DNA of 59,945 nt from Magnetovibrio sp. PR-2 (GCF_036689815.1 NZ_JBAHUR010000019.1:1-59945), one strand, 5' to 3'; positions 8,194-17,790 are shown, counted from the first letter of the stretch. A program made the numbers and translations. The notes: generated by a model from the sequence alone, not told the origin.

Positions 8194-8778
8194 ATGCGGA
8201 TCGACCGTTTTCCTGCTTTTGTGGTTGCATTTTTTGCGCTGTACCTGGGTGCCGATTTGGCGCACCAGTCGTTTGCGAGCGTGCCGAAATCTTATGAACC
8301 GCGCGCAGAGCAGTGCTTGGCGTTGAACGTTTATTGGGAAGCCCGTTCTGAATCCGAACTGGGGCAAAAGGCTGTGGCGGCCGTGACGCTCAATCGTGTC
8401 AAAAGCGAAGCCTTTCCCAACGATATTTGTTCCGTGGTGCGTCAAGGTGGCGAACGCCGTCATCGCTGTCAGTTTTCCTGGTGGTGTGACGGTAAAAAAG
8501 ATACGCCCACGGACAGGACCGCCTGGGACGAGGCCGTGCGCATTGCGCAAGCCGCCCTGGATGAGCGCCTCGAAGACCCGACACATGGGGCGCTGTTCTA
8601 TCACGCGACCTACGTCAATCCCAGCTGGGCCGGGCGCATGACCAAAACCCGAAAAATCGGGCAGCACATCTTTTTCAAAGACCCGACCTTGTCTGCCGAC
8701 AACTCCCCCATGCCGGTGCAAAATCGCGATCTGGAGCAAACCCGTTTGGGCGAGCGGATTATCGCGTCGTTATTCTAA
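8194..8778 (+). CDS. Cell-wall hydrolase, SleB/Hydrolase_2 family
   Basis: A 194-residue exported protein. The first 27 or so residues form a signal peptide (FPAFVVAFFALYLGADLA). The mature part has the family hallmarks: LNVYWEARSES with the catalytic-type glutamate, AAVTLNRVKSEAFPNDIC, CQFSWWCDGK and HGALFYHATYVNPSW. SleB-type enzymes are lytic transglycosylase-like hydrolases of peptidoglycan; in Gram-negative cells they act in the periplasm on wall remodelling. It stands alone, between the island terminator and the long oxidase gene. GC content and codon use are those of the core rather than of the island. Confidence 0.88.
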   Translation: MRIDRFPAFVVAFFALYLGADLAHQSFASVPKSYEPRAEQCLALNVYWEARSESELGQKAVAAVTLNRVKSEAFPNDICSVVRQGGERRHRCQFSWWCDGKKDTPTDRTAWDEAVRIAQAALDERLEDPTHGALFYHATYVNPSWAGRMTKTRKIGQHIFFKDPTLSADNSPMPVQNRDLEQTRLGERIIASLF

Positions 8779-8996
8779 GGTTTTTGATTTCGCATGTGCA
8801 GCATCGAAAGTGCTGTGAGATCAGAGACTTGAGCAAAAATGGGGCGAATCTCCCTCTCTTCAGCATGGCTAAAGCCCTTAGAAATCAAAGAAATTTTCGC
8901 CCAATCCGCTTGAAATCCGACTAAACTTAGGGGTAGTAATGGCGCTTCCTTCGCTTCCCCAGACTGTCCAATTAAGGACTGAAATTGTCGGCCGCC

Positions 8997-11900
8997 ATGC
9001 GCATTCGTGAAATACCGTACAACTACACATCCTATTCCGACCGGGAAATCATCATTCGTTTGTTGGGCGAAGAGATGTGGGACGTTCTCAATGGGCTGCG
9101 CGAACAACGCCGCACGGGGCGCTCGGCGCGGATGCTGTTTGAGGTCTTGGGCGATATCTGGATCGTGCGCCGCAATCCGTTTGTGCAAGACGATTTGCAA
9201 GACAATGCGAAGCGCCTGCGTGATTTGGAAGACGGCATGTATCGCCGCCTAGATGAAATCGACAAGCGCGCGCAAGACAATGAACAGGTTCAACTTCTGG
9301 CGGCCCGTGCGCGCGAAGCCGTTGTGGACTTTTACGACTGGCTCAAAAACCAAAAGAAATTGCGCCGACGTGTCGAAAGCCATTTCAAGCGCCACACCCG
9401 CAAAGACCATGTGGATTTCAGCGGCGAAGCGCGCGTGGCCCATGTGACCGACGCCACCGACTGGCGTGTGGAATATCCCCTGGTGGTGTTGACACCGGGC
9501 CGGGAAGACGAAATCGCGCCGCTGGTGCAAGACTGTATCGAGCTGGGCCTGACCGTTATCCCGCGCGGTGGCGGTACGGGCTACACGGGTTCTGCGGTGC
9601 CGCTCTATTCCGATACGGCCGTTCTCAACACCGAAAAGATGGACTTCATTGAGCCGGTCGAGGTGCGCACCATCCCCGGACGTGAAGAGCCTGTGTCCAC
9701 CATCCGCGTCGGCGCCGGGGCCGTGACCAAACGTGTGGCCGAGGCCGCAGAAAAGGTCGACGCCATTTTTGCCGTCGACCCGACGTCGCAAAATTCTTCG
9801 ACCATTGGCGGCAACATCTCCATGAACGCAGGCGGCAAAAAGGCCGTCATGTGGGGCACCACGTTGGACAACCTGTTGTCTTGGCGCATGGTCACACCCG
9901 ACGCCGACTGGATTGAAGTGACCCGCCTGGATCACAACATGGGCAAAATCCACGACATGGATGAAGTCCAATTCCAGGTCGAACACTTTGCGGCGGATGG
10001 CGTTACCCCCAAAGGCGACATCGAAGTCATTACGCTCAAAGCTGCAGACGTGCGCAAACCGGGTCTGGGTAAAGACGTCACCAATAAGTTTTTGGGTGGC
10101 CTTCCGGGCGTGCAAAAAGAAGGGTGTGACGGGCTGATCACCAGCGCCGTGTTTGTGCTACACCCCAAACCGAAACACATCCGCACGCTGTGTTTGGAAT
10201 TTTACGGCAAAGAGCTGGGCCGTGCCGTGCCGGCCATTGTTGAAACGCTGGATTATCTGAAAAAGACGCCGGGTGTCGGTTGTGCGGGGCTGGAGCACTT
10301 GGACCAGCGCTACATTCGCGCGGTGGGCTACAGCCCCAAATCACAACGCAACGATCCGCTGAAAATGGTTTTGGTGGCCGACATCGTCGGTGAAGAAGAA
10401 ACCGCCGTCGTGCAAGCGGCGAAACACATTGTTGAGCTGACGGTGCAGCGCGAAGGCGAAGGTTTTATTGCCACCAAACCCGCTGCGCGGGCACGTTTTT
10501 GGGCTGACCGGTCGCGCACAGCTGCGATTGCCGCGCACACCAACGCGTTTAAAATCAACGAAGACGTCGTCATCCCCATTGAGCGCATGGCGGACTATTC
10601 CGAAGGGATTGAGCGCTTCAACATCGAACAATCCATCACCAATAAAATCCGTCTGTTGGAAGCTCTGGAAAGCTATTTGGACCAAGGCTCGTTTATGGAC
10701 GTGCTGCCCAAAGAGCTGGTCGGTGCAGGGGTCAACGCCGATATTTTGGCGGGTAAAAAAGAAACCTCGCTCCAGCTTTTGGAAATGGTGGCCGAGCGCT
10801 GGACGTCGGTTTTACACAACTTGGATGGCACGGCGGAAAGTTGCACGTATCTGCCGCACTATGCCCCAGATCCGGGCCACCTTCCAGACGATTGGAAGGG
10901 GCTCTCCATTGAACGGTTGATGCTGCGCGGCGACATTCGCATTTCGTATCGTGAAGAAATCGAACGGCCCCTCAAAAGCATCTGGGCAGGCGATCAGTGG
11001 ACCGCGTTTCGCGACGCGATTGACGAAATTCACAAGGATGTCTTGTCGAGCCGTCTGTTCGTGGCCCTTCATATGCACGCGGGCGATGGCAACGTCCACA
11101 CCAACATTCCGGTAAACTCAAACGACTATGCCATGCTGCAAGAAGCGGAACACCTGGTTGATCGCATCATGCATCTGGCCCAAGACCTGGGCGGCGTGAT
11201 CTCGGGCGAACACGGGATTGGGCTCACCAAATTCGATTATCTGGAGCCGGAAAAGATCGAAGACTTCCGCATTTACAAAGAAAAGGTCGACCCCGAAGGC
11301 CGGTTCAACCGCGGCAAGTTGATGGCACAATCGAAACATCACGAAGCCTATACGCCGTCGTTGCGTTTGGTGCAGCAAGAAGCGTTGATCATGAAAGACA
11401 GCGCGTTCGAAATCTTGAACGATATGACGCGTCATTGCTTGCGCTGTGGCAAGTGTAAAGAAGTCTGCTCGACCCACGTGCCGGGGGCGAATTTGCTTTA
11501 TTCGCCGCGCAACAAAATTTTGTCATTGGGTTTGATCATCGAAGCGTTCTTGTACGAAGAACAAACGCGCCGTGGCGTGTCGCAGCACCATTTTGACGTC
11601 TTGAACGACGTGGCCGATCACTGCACGGTCTGCAACAAATGCGAGGTACCGTGTCCGGTCAACATCGACTTTGGCGACGTGACCGTGAAGATGCGCGAGA
11701 TTTTGCTCAGTCGGGGTAAAAAGCAAACGGCCATCGGCGCAAAGTTGGCCATGGCATTTTTGACCACCAGTAACGACAAAGCCATTCGCGTGATCCGCTC
11801 GGGCTTTATCCGTGGCGGCTATGCGGGCCAAAACCTGATGAGCACCATTGCCAAAGCCACAGGTGCCTTGAAAGAAGACGCCGAGCCGTTAGCAACGACG

Positions 11901-12842
11901 GGCGCGGCCCCCCTGTCCAAGCAGTTGTCCAACATGCTGCGCACGCCCTTGCCGCTGGACAAAGTCCCCAACCGCACTGCACGCGATTTCTTGGAACTGC
12001 GCGACGATGGGGCCAGCATCCCCGTGATTAAGCCTTTGGGCCTGCCCAAAGACGCACGTGAAGCCGTGTTCTATTTTCCGGGCTGTGGGTGCGAGCGATT
12101 GTTCAGTCACGTGTCTTTGGCGACCATCGCCATGCTTAACGCTCAAGGTGTTCAGGTGGTTTTGCCGCCCAGCCAGAACTGCTGTGGCTTCCCACAAAAA
12201 AGTGCGGGCGACGCGGCGTTGGGCCAATCCATCGCCACGTCCAACCGGGTGCAGTTCCACCGGGTCGCCAACATTTTGGGCTATCTGGACATCAAAAACG
12301 TGATCGTGTCGTGCGGAACGTGCCACAAGCAATTGACAGGCTATGCGTTTGACCAAATTTTCCCGGGCTCACGCCTGATGGACATCCACGAATTCTTGTT
12401 TGAAAAGAACGTGAAGCTGCAGGCGCAAGAGGGTGAGGCCGGTTATCTGTTCCATGACCCGTGTCACACGCCGTTCTCGCACTACGACCCGATGGAGGTT
12501 GCGTCCGAATTGATGGGCCAGCCGACAAAACTGACGGAGCGCTGCTGTGGCGAGTCCGGAACCTTTGCCGTCAGCCGTCCGGATATTTCAACTCAAGTGA
12601 AGTATTCGAAAGCCAACTCTATTGCGGCCGCGGCTTTGGATAATCAAGCGCAAACCGGCAAGGCGCCGCAAAAGGTTCTGACCGCTTGCCCGTCGTGTTT
12701 ACAAGGTTTGTCCCGTTTCGAAAATGCCCCGGACGCCGAATTTATGGTCGTCGAACTGGCGCGCAAAATGTTGGGCGAAAACTGGCAACGTGATTTCTTG
12801 AACGACGCCCGAAATGGCGGCGTGGAATACGTGGTGCTTTAA
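8997..12842 (+). CDS. Fused FAD-linked oxidase / Fe-S oxidoreductase (GlcD-GlpC-like, DUF3683 N-terminus)
   Basis: A 1281-residue fusion. Order: DUF3683-type start (REIPYNYTSYSDREI), FAD-binding oxidase with PRGGGTGYTGS near residue 180, a C-terminal FAD-oxidase cap with HMHAGDGNVHTNIP and GEHGIGLTK, two 4Fe-4S ferredoxin motifs (CLRCGKCKEVCSTHVPG and CTVCNKCEVPCPVN), then two CCG domains (PGCGCERLF...NCCGFP and DPCHTPF...CCGESG). The layout resembles D-2-hydroxyacid (lactate or glycolate) dehydrogenases that pass electrons to the quinone pool; the actual substrate is unknown. The ATG at 8997 is chosen over an in-frame TTG at 8985 because the conserved family start begins there. It appears to be monocistronic. 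Confidence 0.9.
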   Translation: MRIREIPYNYTSYSDREIIIRLLGEEMWDVLNGLREQRRTGRSARMLFEVLGDIWIVRRNPFVQDDLQDNAKRLRDLEDGMYRRLDEIDKRAQDNEQVQLLAARAREAVVDFYDWLKNQKKLRRRVESHFKRHTRKDHVDFSGEARVAHVTDATDWRVEYPLVVLTPGREDEIAPLVQDCIELGLTVIPRGGGTGYTGSAVPLYSDTAVLNTEKMDFIEPVEVRTIPGREEPVSTIRVGAGAVTKRVAEAAEKVDAIFAVDPTSQNSSTIGGNISMNAGGKKAVMWGTTLDNLLSWRMVTPDADWIEVTRLDHNMGKIHDMDEVQFQVEHFAADGVTPKGDIEVITLKAADVRKPGLGKDVTNKFLGGLPGVQKEGCDGLITSAVFVLHPKPKHIRTLCLEFYGKELGRAVPAIVETLDYLKKTPGVGCAGLEHLDQRYIRAVGYSPKSQRNDPLKMVLVADIVGEEETAVVQAAKHIVELTVQREGEGFIATKPAARARFWADRSRTAAIAAHTNAFKINEDVVIPIERMADYSEGIERFNIEQSITNKIRLLEALESYLDQGSFMDVLPKELVGAGVNADILAGKKETSLQLLEMVAERWTSVLHNLDGTAESCTYLPHYAPDPGHLPDDWKGLSIERLMLRGDIRISYREEIERPLKSIWAGDQWTAFRDAIDEIHKDVLSSRLFVALHMHAGDGNVHTNIPVNSNDYAMLQEAEHLVDRIMHLAQDLGGVISGEHGIGLTKFDYLEPEKIEDFRIYKEKVDPEGRFNRGKLMAQSKHHEAYTPSLRLVQQEALIMKDSAFEILNDMTRHCLRCGKCKEVCSTHVPGANLLYSPRNKILSLGLIIEAFLYEEQTRRGVSQHHFDVLNDVADHCTVCNKCEVPCPVNIDFGDVTVKMREILLSRGKKQTAIGAKLAMAFLTTSNDKAIRVIRSGFIRGGYAGQNLMSTIAKATGALKEDAEPLATTGAAPLSKQLSNMLRTPLPLDKVPNRTARDFLELRDDGASIPVIKPLGLPKDAREAVFYFPGCGCERLFSHVSLATIAMLNAQGVQVVLPPSQNCCGFPQKSAGDAALGQSIATSNRVQFHRVANILGYLDIKNVIVSCGTCHKQLTGYAFDQIFPGSRLMDIHEFLFEKNVKLQAQEGEAGYLFHDPCHTPFSHYDPMEVASELMGQPTKLTERCCGESGTFAVSRPDISTQVKYSKANSIAAAALDNQAQTGKAPQKVLTACPSCLQGLSRFENAPDAEFMVVELARKMLGENWQRDFLNDARNGGVEYVVL

Positions 12843-12869
12843 CGAACGGCAAGACCGCCGAGGTGGGGG

Positions 12870-13427
12870 TTAGGCTTTGACGTTAATCGCTGTTAAAAAT
12901 GTAGAGATCGAGCTTTCCAAGGCACCGCCATTGTCGATCATAATCACGTCTTCACCGTCGAGCTGATAAGCCTGTGCCCGTTCGACCCTGCGTTTGATGT
13001 CAGACGCTGATTCCCGGCCGCGCGCTTTTAAGCGTTCTGCCAAGATGTCCTCCGAAACGTTGATGTAGAGTACTTTCATAGGCTGAAGCTGTTGACGGGC
13101 TTCCTCCACAACGGTGCGCGAGACATTGACGACAACATTGCGCCCTTGCTCCAAATGGTCTTGCACAGCGGCGGGAACACCATAACGCAGTTTGTGGGCG
13201 TGCCATTCCAGAACCATATCGCCGCGTTGGAGCATGGTTTCAAACATCTCTGTCGCGACGGGTATGTGGTCTTCGCCACCTGCATCGGCGGGGCGGGTGA
13301 TGTAGCGGCGCGGGAAAACGTACTGCCCATTGCCGACAAGTTCGGCTTTGGCCCCGTCGATGAGACTGTCCTTGCCGGCACCACTGGGGCCGACGACCAA
13401 ATATAAAGTTCCGCGTTGTTGGGGCAT
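12870..13427 (-). CDS. phnN: Ribose 1,5-bisphosphate phosphokinase PhnN
   Basis: A 185-residue guanylate-kinase-like protein with Walker A VVGPSGAGKDS (11-21), RRYITRPA, a central LEWHAHKLRYGVP and ERLKARGRES. These are the features of PhnN, which makes phosphoribosyl pyrophosphate from ribose 1,5-bisphosphate at the end of the C-P lyase (phosphonate) pathway. No other phn gene is present, so it either serves as a stand-alone PRPP route or the rest of the pathway lies elsewhere. It converges on the FAD/Fe-S oxidase gene with 27 bases between the stops. Confidence 0.85.
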   Translation of the reverse strand: MPQQRGTLYLVVGPSGAGKDSLIDGAKAELVGNGQYVFPRRYITRPADAGGEDHIPVATEMFETMLQRGDMVLEWHAHKLRYGVPAAVQDHLEQGRNVVVNVSRTVVEEARQQLQPMKVLYINVSEDILAERLKARGRESASDIKRRVERAQAYQLDGEDVIMIDNGGALESSISTFLTAINVKA

Positions 13428-13686
13428 GGGGGTTCCGTGGTTAGTTTGTGCTGCATCATTTCATGCCAAGCCACAGGCCGGATGACAATCTCAATTATAT
13501 GACCCTTTTGTGACTGAAGTGTTTAAGCCGACCAGACGCACCAAGTGGTGCAGGGCAAGCGCAGCCATCAAAGCCCCTTGGCTCAGTGACAGATCAGCTC
13601 GAAAAACGATGTGTACATACTAAAAAGGATGGCCAAAATAAATTCCGCTTAGGATTGCTACGGTTTATTTTAGGTATGGAGCTCAC

Positions 13687-13955
13687 ATGGCGTTAACGGA
13701 TATGCCGGGTCACTTGATCCGTCGATTGCATCAAATTTGCACACAGCTGTGTCAACAGCATATGCAAGACGCAGGTTTTGACATGACACCCGTGCAATAT
13801 GCAACGCTGGAGGCCTTAGACAAAACACCGGCTTTGAACAAGTCCAGATCCACCCAAAGGTCAAAGCGCTACAGTCAGGGATATTGAGCAATCTCATGAA
13901 ATCCGAGCAGAAAAGCTTAACCGCGCTCTTGCAAAAAGCCGTCGCTGAGGATTAA
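13687..13955 (+). pseudogene. MarR-family regulator, internally deleted and frame-broken
   Basis: The first 40 codons (from MPGHLIRRLHQICTQL to TPVQYATLEALDK) are a normal MarR N-terminus. The frame then runs into unrelated residues and stops at 13885-13887. A second phase reads VQIHPKVKALQSGIL and then LLQKAVAED to the TAA at 13953-13955, which matches a MarR C-terminus. The winged-helix core between the two parts is missing and the phase differs, so this is a deletion relic that cannot bind DNA. Nothing nearby shows what it once controlled, though the OlsB-like gene follows. Confidence 0.72.
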
Positions 13956-14083
13956 GCGCAGCCCCCTGACACAATCCTAAAACGAAACAGACATACAAGA
14001 GTAGCCGTGCAGTCATGTTTCTAAAACGTTTCGGGTAGACCCTATCCAAAATGGACTTTTGTGATTCGTTAAGGGAAAAACAT

Positions 14084-14929
14084 ATGCGTCCCTTGCGTGT
14101 GAACGGTTTAGAAGTGCGCTTGGCGCAGACGGCGCGTGAGGTTGATGCCTCACAAGGGCTTCGCTATCGCGTGTTTTATGAAGAGATGGGCGCAAAACCC
14201 AGCGCCTTTTTGGCGGCCTGCCGACGCGATGTCGATCGTTATGATGAGCGGTGTGACCACTTATTGGTGATCGACACGGAACGCGGCACCGCCAAAGATC
14301 CAAGTGTGGTTGGAAGCTATCGGCTGCTGAAAGGTGAAGTTGCCGAAACGCATGACGGGTTTTATTCACAAAATGAATTTGATCTCACCCAGTTGGTGCG
14401 GGGGCGCGAAGATATTCTTGAACTGGGGCGCTCATGTATCGACAGCGATTACCGATCGCGCGGCACCATCCAACTGTTGTGGCGGGGGCTTGCGCAGTAC
14501 ATTTTTGACCAGGGTGTGCGCTACCTGTTCGGCTGCGCATCGTTTCCGGGGACCGATCCCGATGAAGTGAAGCTGCCTTTGTCGTATCTGTACCATCACC
14601 ATTTGGCGCCTACAAAAATCCGAACGCGGGCGCGTACCAAGCACAGTGTCGAAATGAACATGATGGACAAAGACACCATCGATGCGCGCCAGGCTTTTCG
14701 CGAGTTGCCCCCCTTGATCAAAGGCTATTTGCGCGTCGGCTGTGTCGTTGGGGATGGAGCCGTGATTGATCATCAGTTCAACACGATCATGACGAACATC
14801 GTTATCGACACACAAGCCATCACACGCAAGTACTTGGATCATTACACGCCCCAAGCGGACAGCTTTGCCCCGCACAATCCGGCAGAACCCGTGATGACCA
14901 CTCCCGAGCCCTTAGCACCCTGTGTTTAA
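14084..14929 (+). CDS. olsB: GNAT-type N-acyltransferase, OlsB-like (ornithine lipid synthesis)
   Basis: A 281-residue protein of the acyltransferase family that includes L-ornithine N-acyltransferase OlsB and hemolysin-like proteins. Visible features are LRYRVFYEEMGAK, a central RYDERCDHLLVID, SYRLL, the turn DILELGRSCIDSDYRSRG (acyl-carrier interaction region of GNAT folds) and FGCASFPGTD. OlsB transfers a 3-hydroxyacyl chain from ACP to ornithine to form lyso-ornithine lipid. The ATG at 14084 has AGGGA 7 bases upstream and replaces an upstream in-frame ATG at 14051. Its stop overlaps the convergent selO stop. A relaxed substrate range is possible. Confidence 0.75.
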   Translation: MRPLRVNGLEVRLAQTAREVDASQGLRYRVFYEEMGAKPSAFLAACRRDVDRYDERCDHLLVIDTERGTAKDPSVVGSYRLLKGEVAETHDGFYSQNEFDLTQLVRGREDILELGRSCIDSDYRSRGTIQLLWRGLAQYIFDQGVRYLFGCASFPGTDPDEVKLPLSYLYHHHLAPTKIRTRARTKHSVEMNMMDKDTIDARQAFRELPPLIKGYLRVGCVVGDGAVIDHQFNTIMTNIVIDTQAITRKYLDHYTPQADSFAPHNPAEPVMTTPEPLAPCV

Positions 14930-16413
14930 GTGCCGCAAAATGTCAGGTGAACGATTTCATCCGGCTTTGGCGGATTTTGAAGCGTCTTGAACGCGGCCTG
15001 ATCATCGAAGGGTTTGGACAAGCAGTTCACAAGGTCTTCAAACAGGGTGAAGTCGCCGTCACGGGCTTTTTCGATCATCTCTTCAATGCGGTGGTTGCGT
15101 GGGATAAAGGCGGGGTTGGCTCGCATCATCGTCTGTCGAACTTCTTCGGGCGTCCGGCTTTCTTGGTGTAACCGGTCTTGCCAAGATTTAGCCCAGGCGT
15201 CGAAGGCCTCTACATTCTTGAACATGCCGCGCACAGCATCAGCGCCATCGGCTAGTCCGCGAAACAGCAAGGTAAAGTCCGCACCGCTTCGGGCCATTTC
15301 ATGGAGCAACGTCCGCGCCAGTCGGGAATCTTCGGGCTGTATTTTCGCCAAGCCCAACTTCGCATTAAAGACCTGGGTCCAGTAGGCTTCGTGCACGTCT
15401 TCAAAGGTGTCCAAGGCGGCTTGCGCCATGTCTTGGGCTTTGGTTTCGTCATCGTGCAAAATCGGGATTAACGATGCGGCTAAGCGCGATAAGTTCCATT
15501 TGGCGATGGGCGCTTGGTTGGCGAACGCGTAACGCCCCATCTGATCGATGTAGCTAAAAACGGTTTTCGGGTGGTAGGCGTCCATGAACGCGCAGGGGCC
15601 GTAATCGATGGTTTCTCCACTGATCGACATGTTGTCGGTGTTCATGACCCCGTGGATAAACCCGATGCCCATCCATTGGGCGACCAGACGGGCTTGGCGG
15701 TCCAAGACGGATTCAAACAGGGCCAAGTAAGGCTGATCCGCCTCCCGGCAATTGGGATAAAAGCGGTCAATGGCGTAATCGGCCAATGTTTTGAGTGAAG
15801 TCAAATCGCCCTTGGCTGCAAAATATTCAAATGTGCCAACACGCACATGCCCCTGCGCCATGCGCACGATCAGGGCACCGGGCAGGACCTCTTCGCGCAC
15901 CACGTCTTCGCCCGTGCTGAGCGCGGCCAAAGCCCGCGTGGTGGGAATGCCCAAAGCGGCCATGGCTTCGCTGAGAACGTATTCCCGCAAAACAGGACCC
16001 AGCCACGCGCGTCCGTCCCCGTTGCGTGAATAGGGTGTGCGCCCAGCACCTTTCAGGTGAATATCGAACAATTGTCCTGTGTCGTCCGCGACTTCGCCCA
16101 GCAACACCGCACGTCCATCGCCCAGTTGGGGGACAAAGTTGCCGAACTGGTGACCTGCATAGGCCATTGCCAACGGCGTCGCGGTTGCGGGGATGAGGTT
16201 ACCGGACAACACGCTGACACCGGCGGGAGAGCACAAGAAGCCGTCATCAATGTTAAATGCGCGGGCAAGCCCGGTGTTGACTTTGATCAGTTGCGGTGCG
16301 CGCACGGGCGTTGGGTCAATCCGGCTGTAGAACGCATCTGGCAGTCGGGCGTAGCTGTTGTCGAACCGGGCGGGTTGGGTATCGTCATAGGGGGGGAGGA
16401 GGGGTGCTGTCAT
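14926..16413 (-). CDS. selO: Protein adenylyltransferase SelO (YdiU/UPF0061)
   Basis: A 495-residue protein with the hallmark stretches of SelO: RFDNSYARLPDAFY, AYAGHQFGNFVPQLGDGRA, LKGAGRTPYSRNGDGRA and HGVMNTDNMSI with DYGPCAFMD. SelO is a pseudokinase-fold enzyme that transfers AMP to Ser/Thr/Tyr of target proteins and is linked to redox stress. The start at 16413 is chosen because the family begins shortly before RFDNSYARLP; an in-frame ATG at 16500 would add 29 residues. The C-terminal cysteine (LTFCGT) lies where some relatives carry selenocysteine or cysteine. It converges on the acyltransferase gene, their stop codons overlapping. Confidence 0.9.
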   Translation of the reverse strand: MTAPLLPPYDDTQPARFDNSYARLPDAFYSRIDPTPVRAPQLIKVNTGLARAFNIDDGFLCSPAGVSVLSGNLIPATATPLAMAYAGHQFGNFVPQLGDGRAVLLGEVADDTGQLFDIHLKGAGRTPYSRNGDGRAWLGPVLREYVLSEAMAALGIPTTRALAALSTGEDVVREEVLPGALIVRMAQGHVRVGTFEYFAAKGDLTSLKTLADYAIDRFYPNCREADQPYLALFESVLDRQARLVAQWMGIGFIHGVMNTDNMSISGETIDYGPCAFMDAYHPKTVFSYIDQMGRYAFANQAPIAKWNLSRLAASLIPILHDDETKAQDMAQAALDTFEDVHEAYWTQVFNAKLGLAKIQPEDSRLARTLLHEMARSGADFTLLFRGLADGADAVRGMFKNVEAFDAWAKSWQDRLHQESRTPEEVRQTMMRANPAFIPRNHRIEEMIEKARDGDFTLFEDLVNCLSKPFDDQAAFKTLQNPPKPDEIVHLTFCGT

Positions 16414-16562
16414 ACCTTCATACTTAAGCGCGTCCGACGCGTGTTCAATACCGCCGGGGGAAAATAAAGCCCTTAAGGTCTCTGGGGGGACCGGGTTCAA
16501 AAAACGTTTGTCAGCTGGGCCGTTCCACTCATATGACGGACCCCCTTTCTTGGAACGGCATT

Positions 16563-17028
16563 ATGGCACCCCAATCCAAAGTCTTCACAGAACGCCACCG
16601 GCTTTATTTGTTTGCAGCACTCGTTGCCATCATGGGGATGGTTTTGGCGCAGCTGACGCCGTATCTGTTTGGTGTTCGCAAGCTTGAAAACAGGACGCCG
16701 ATCAAGGTTGGGGTGTTGCACTCCATGTCCGGCACCATGGCGGTTTCGGAAAAGGCGGTGGCGTTTGCGACTTTGTTTGCGGTGGATCAGCTCAATGAAA
16801 ACGGCGATGTTCTGGGCCGCAAGGTCGAACCGATCTTGATTGACGGCTGGTCGGATTGGGATGTGTTTGCCGAAGAGGTCGAGAAACTCATCGACGATCA
16901 AAAGGTCTCCGCCCTGCGAGGCGAAGTTATTGGTGAGGCCTAGGTGCCGCTGGGCGGGCGGGATTTCTCGGCCATTGTGAACGACATCGTGACCAAGCGG
17001 CCGGATGTTATTTTCAACACCATCAACG
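16563..17028 (+). pseudogene. Urea/amide ABC-transporter substrate-binding protein relic (UrtA-like)
   Basis: The reading frame begins with a membrane/signal segment and PIKVGVLHSMSGTMAVSEK, a typical UrtA/FmdD-type start, and continues through NGDVLGRKVEPILIDG and EKLIDDQKVSALRG. The region that should follow (about 100 residues or more) is missing. The frame resumes at EVIGEA, hits a TAG at 16941-16943 where relatives have tyrosine (GE.YVPLG), and then reads VPLGGRDFSAIVNDI and RPDVIFNTING. Homology ends at about 17028, where the minus-strand MobC-like fragment begins. Three lesions (deletion, nonsense, truncation) make it inactive. With the ureG relic it marks a lost urea-use cluster. Confidence 0.75.
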
Positions 17029-17234
17029 GCGCGACCGGCTTCCTCAGCGCGCCGTTCGATATTGGCGTATTCATCGCTGGTCAATGTGCCATAAACCCGC
17101 TTGCGGGTTTTGTGAAACCGCTTCCAATACTGCTTACGATAAACGCGCATCTTCTCAGCACGATCAGGGGTGCTGTCCTGGGCGTGCTCTGCGTTTTCGT
17201 CTTCAGGGTTGGGTGAGGTTTCGTCTTTGCTCAT
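17028..17234 (-). pseudogene. N-terminal fragment of a MobC-like mobilization protein
   Basis: From an ATG at 17234 the minus strand reads an acidic start and then YRKQYWKRFHKTRKRVYGTL and ANIERRAEEAGR, the arrangement seen at the start of MobC/TraD-type relaxosome accessory proteins. After AEEAGR (about 17031) the frame continues only through the antisense of the UrtA-like relic, so the native C-terminus is gone. The open frame to 16497 is therefore a fortuitous fusion. Together with the hairpin just upstream at 17255-17275 this is a scar of a mobilizable element that landed in, and removed part of, the urea cluster. Confidence 0.6.
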
Positions 17235-17254
17235 GGCTCATTGATGTTCGGGTT

Positions 17255-17275
17255 CCAAGGGGGCACTCCCCTTGG
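17255..17275. repeat. Perfect 8-bp inverted repeat, oriT-like
   Basis: CCAAGGGG at 17255-17262 and CCCCTTGG at 17268-17275 with a 5-base loop. It lies 20 bases in front of the MobC-like fragment start, where oriT inverted repeats of mobilizable plasmids usually sit. No T-run follows on either strand, which argues against a terminator. Confidence 0.5.
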
Positions 17276-17397
17276 CAAGTTAGGGATTTTCTGCCGGAAG
17301 TCATGGCTTTGTCCATGCTCTGTGCAGAATCCCAATCGTGCACGGTGCTCTTTGCTCTTCGATCAAAGCTCATCGCTGGCGCGATTTTGGGGCGTAA

Positions 17398-17790
17398 TTG
17401 TTAGCGGTGAAGGATATGTCGCAAAAGTTTCCGGAGTTGGAAGCTGTATTTGTGGAATCCGGGGGTGACAACTTGTCCGCCACGTTCTCCCCCGAACTCG
17501 CCGACATTACGATCTATGTGATCGATGTTTGCGCAGGCGAAAAGATCCCGCGCAAAGGCGGCCCAGGCATCACCCGTTCGGATTTGCTGGTCATCAATAA
17601 AATCGAGCTGGCCCCGCTGGTCGGTGCAAACTTGGACGTTATGGACCGTGACGCCAAAAAAATGCGAAAAGACCGCCCCTTTGTTTTCGCCAACGTCGAA
17701 AAAGGCGACGGCGTGGATGAGATCATCGACTTCATCATCGAGACCGGCGGGTTAGAACAACGCGAAATCAAAACGAAAACGGCTGGCTAA
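17398..17790 (+). pseudogene. ureG: Urease accessory GTPase UreG lacking its N-terminus
   Basis: The frame reads [61 protein letters not shown] and ends [17 protein letters not shown], an unmistakable UreG C-terminal half. Complete UreG has about 200 residues and starts with a Walker A loop (VGGPVGSGKT); that loop, the TNDIYT segment and the CPH nickel-binding motif are absent here. The remaining about 130 residues cannot bind GTP, so nickel delivery to urease is lost. No ureA-F genes are nearby. The TTG at 17398 is only the first possible codon of the relic. Confidence 0.8.

Noticed and set aside
8155-8739. Long minus-strand frame opposite the SleB-type hydrolase
   Set aside because: Antisense shadow of a gene with clear family motifs.
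16497-17030. Continuation of the MobC-like frame through 16497
   Set aside because: From about 17030 it is the antisense of the UrtA-like relic and shows no MobC features.
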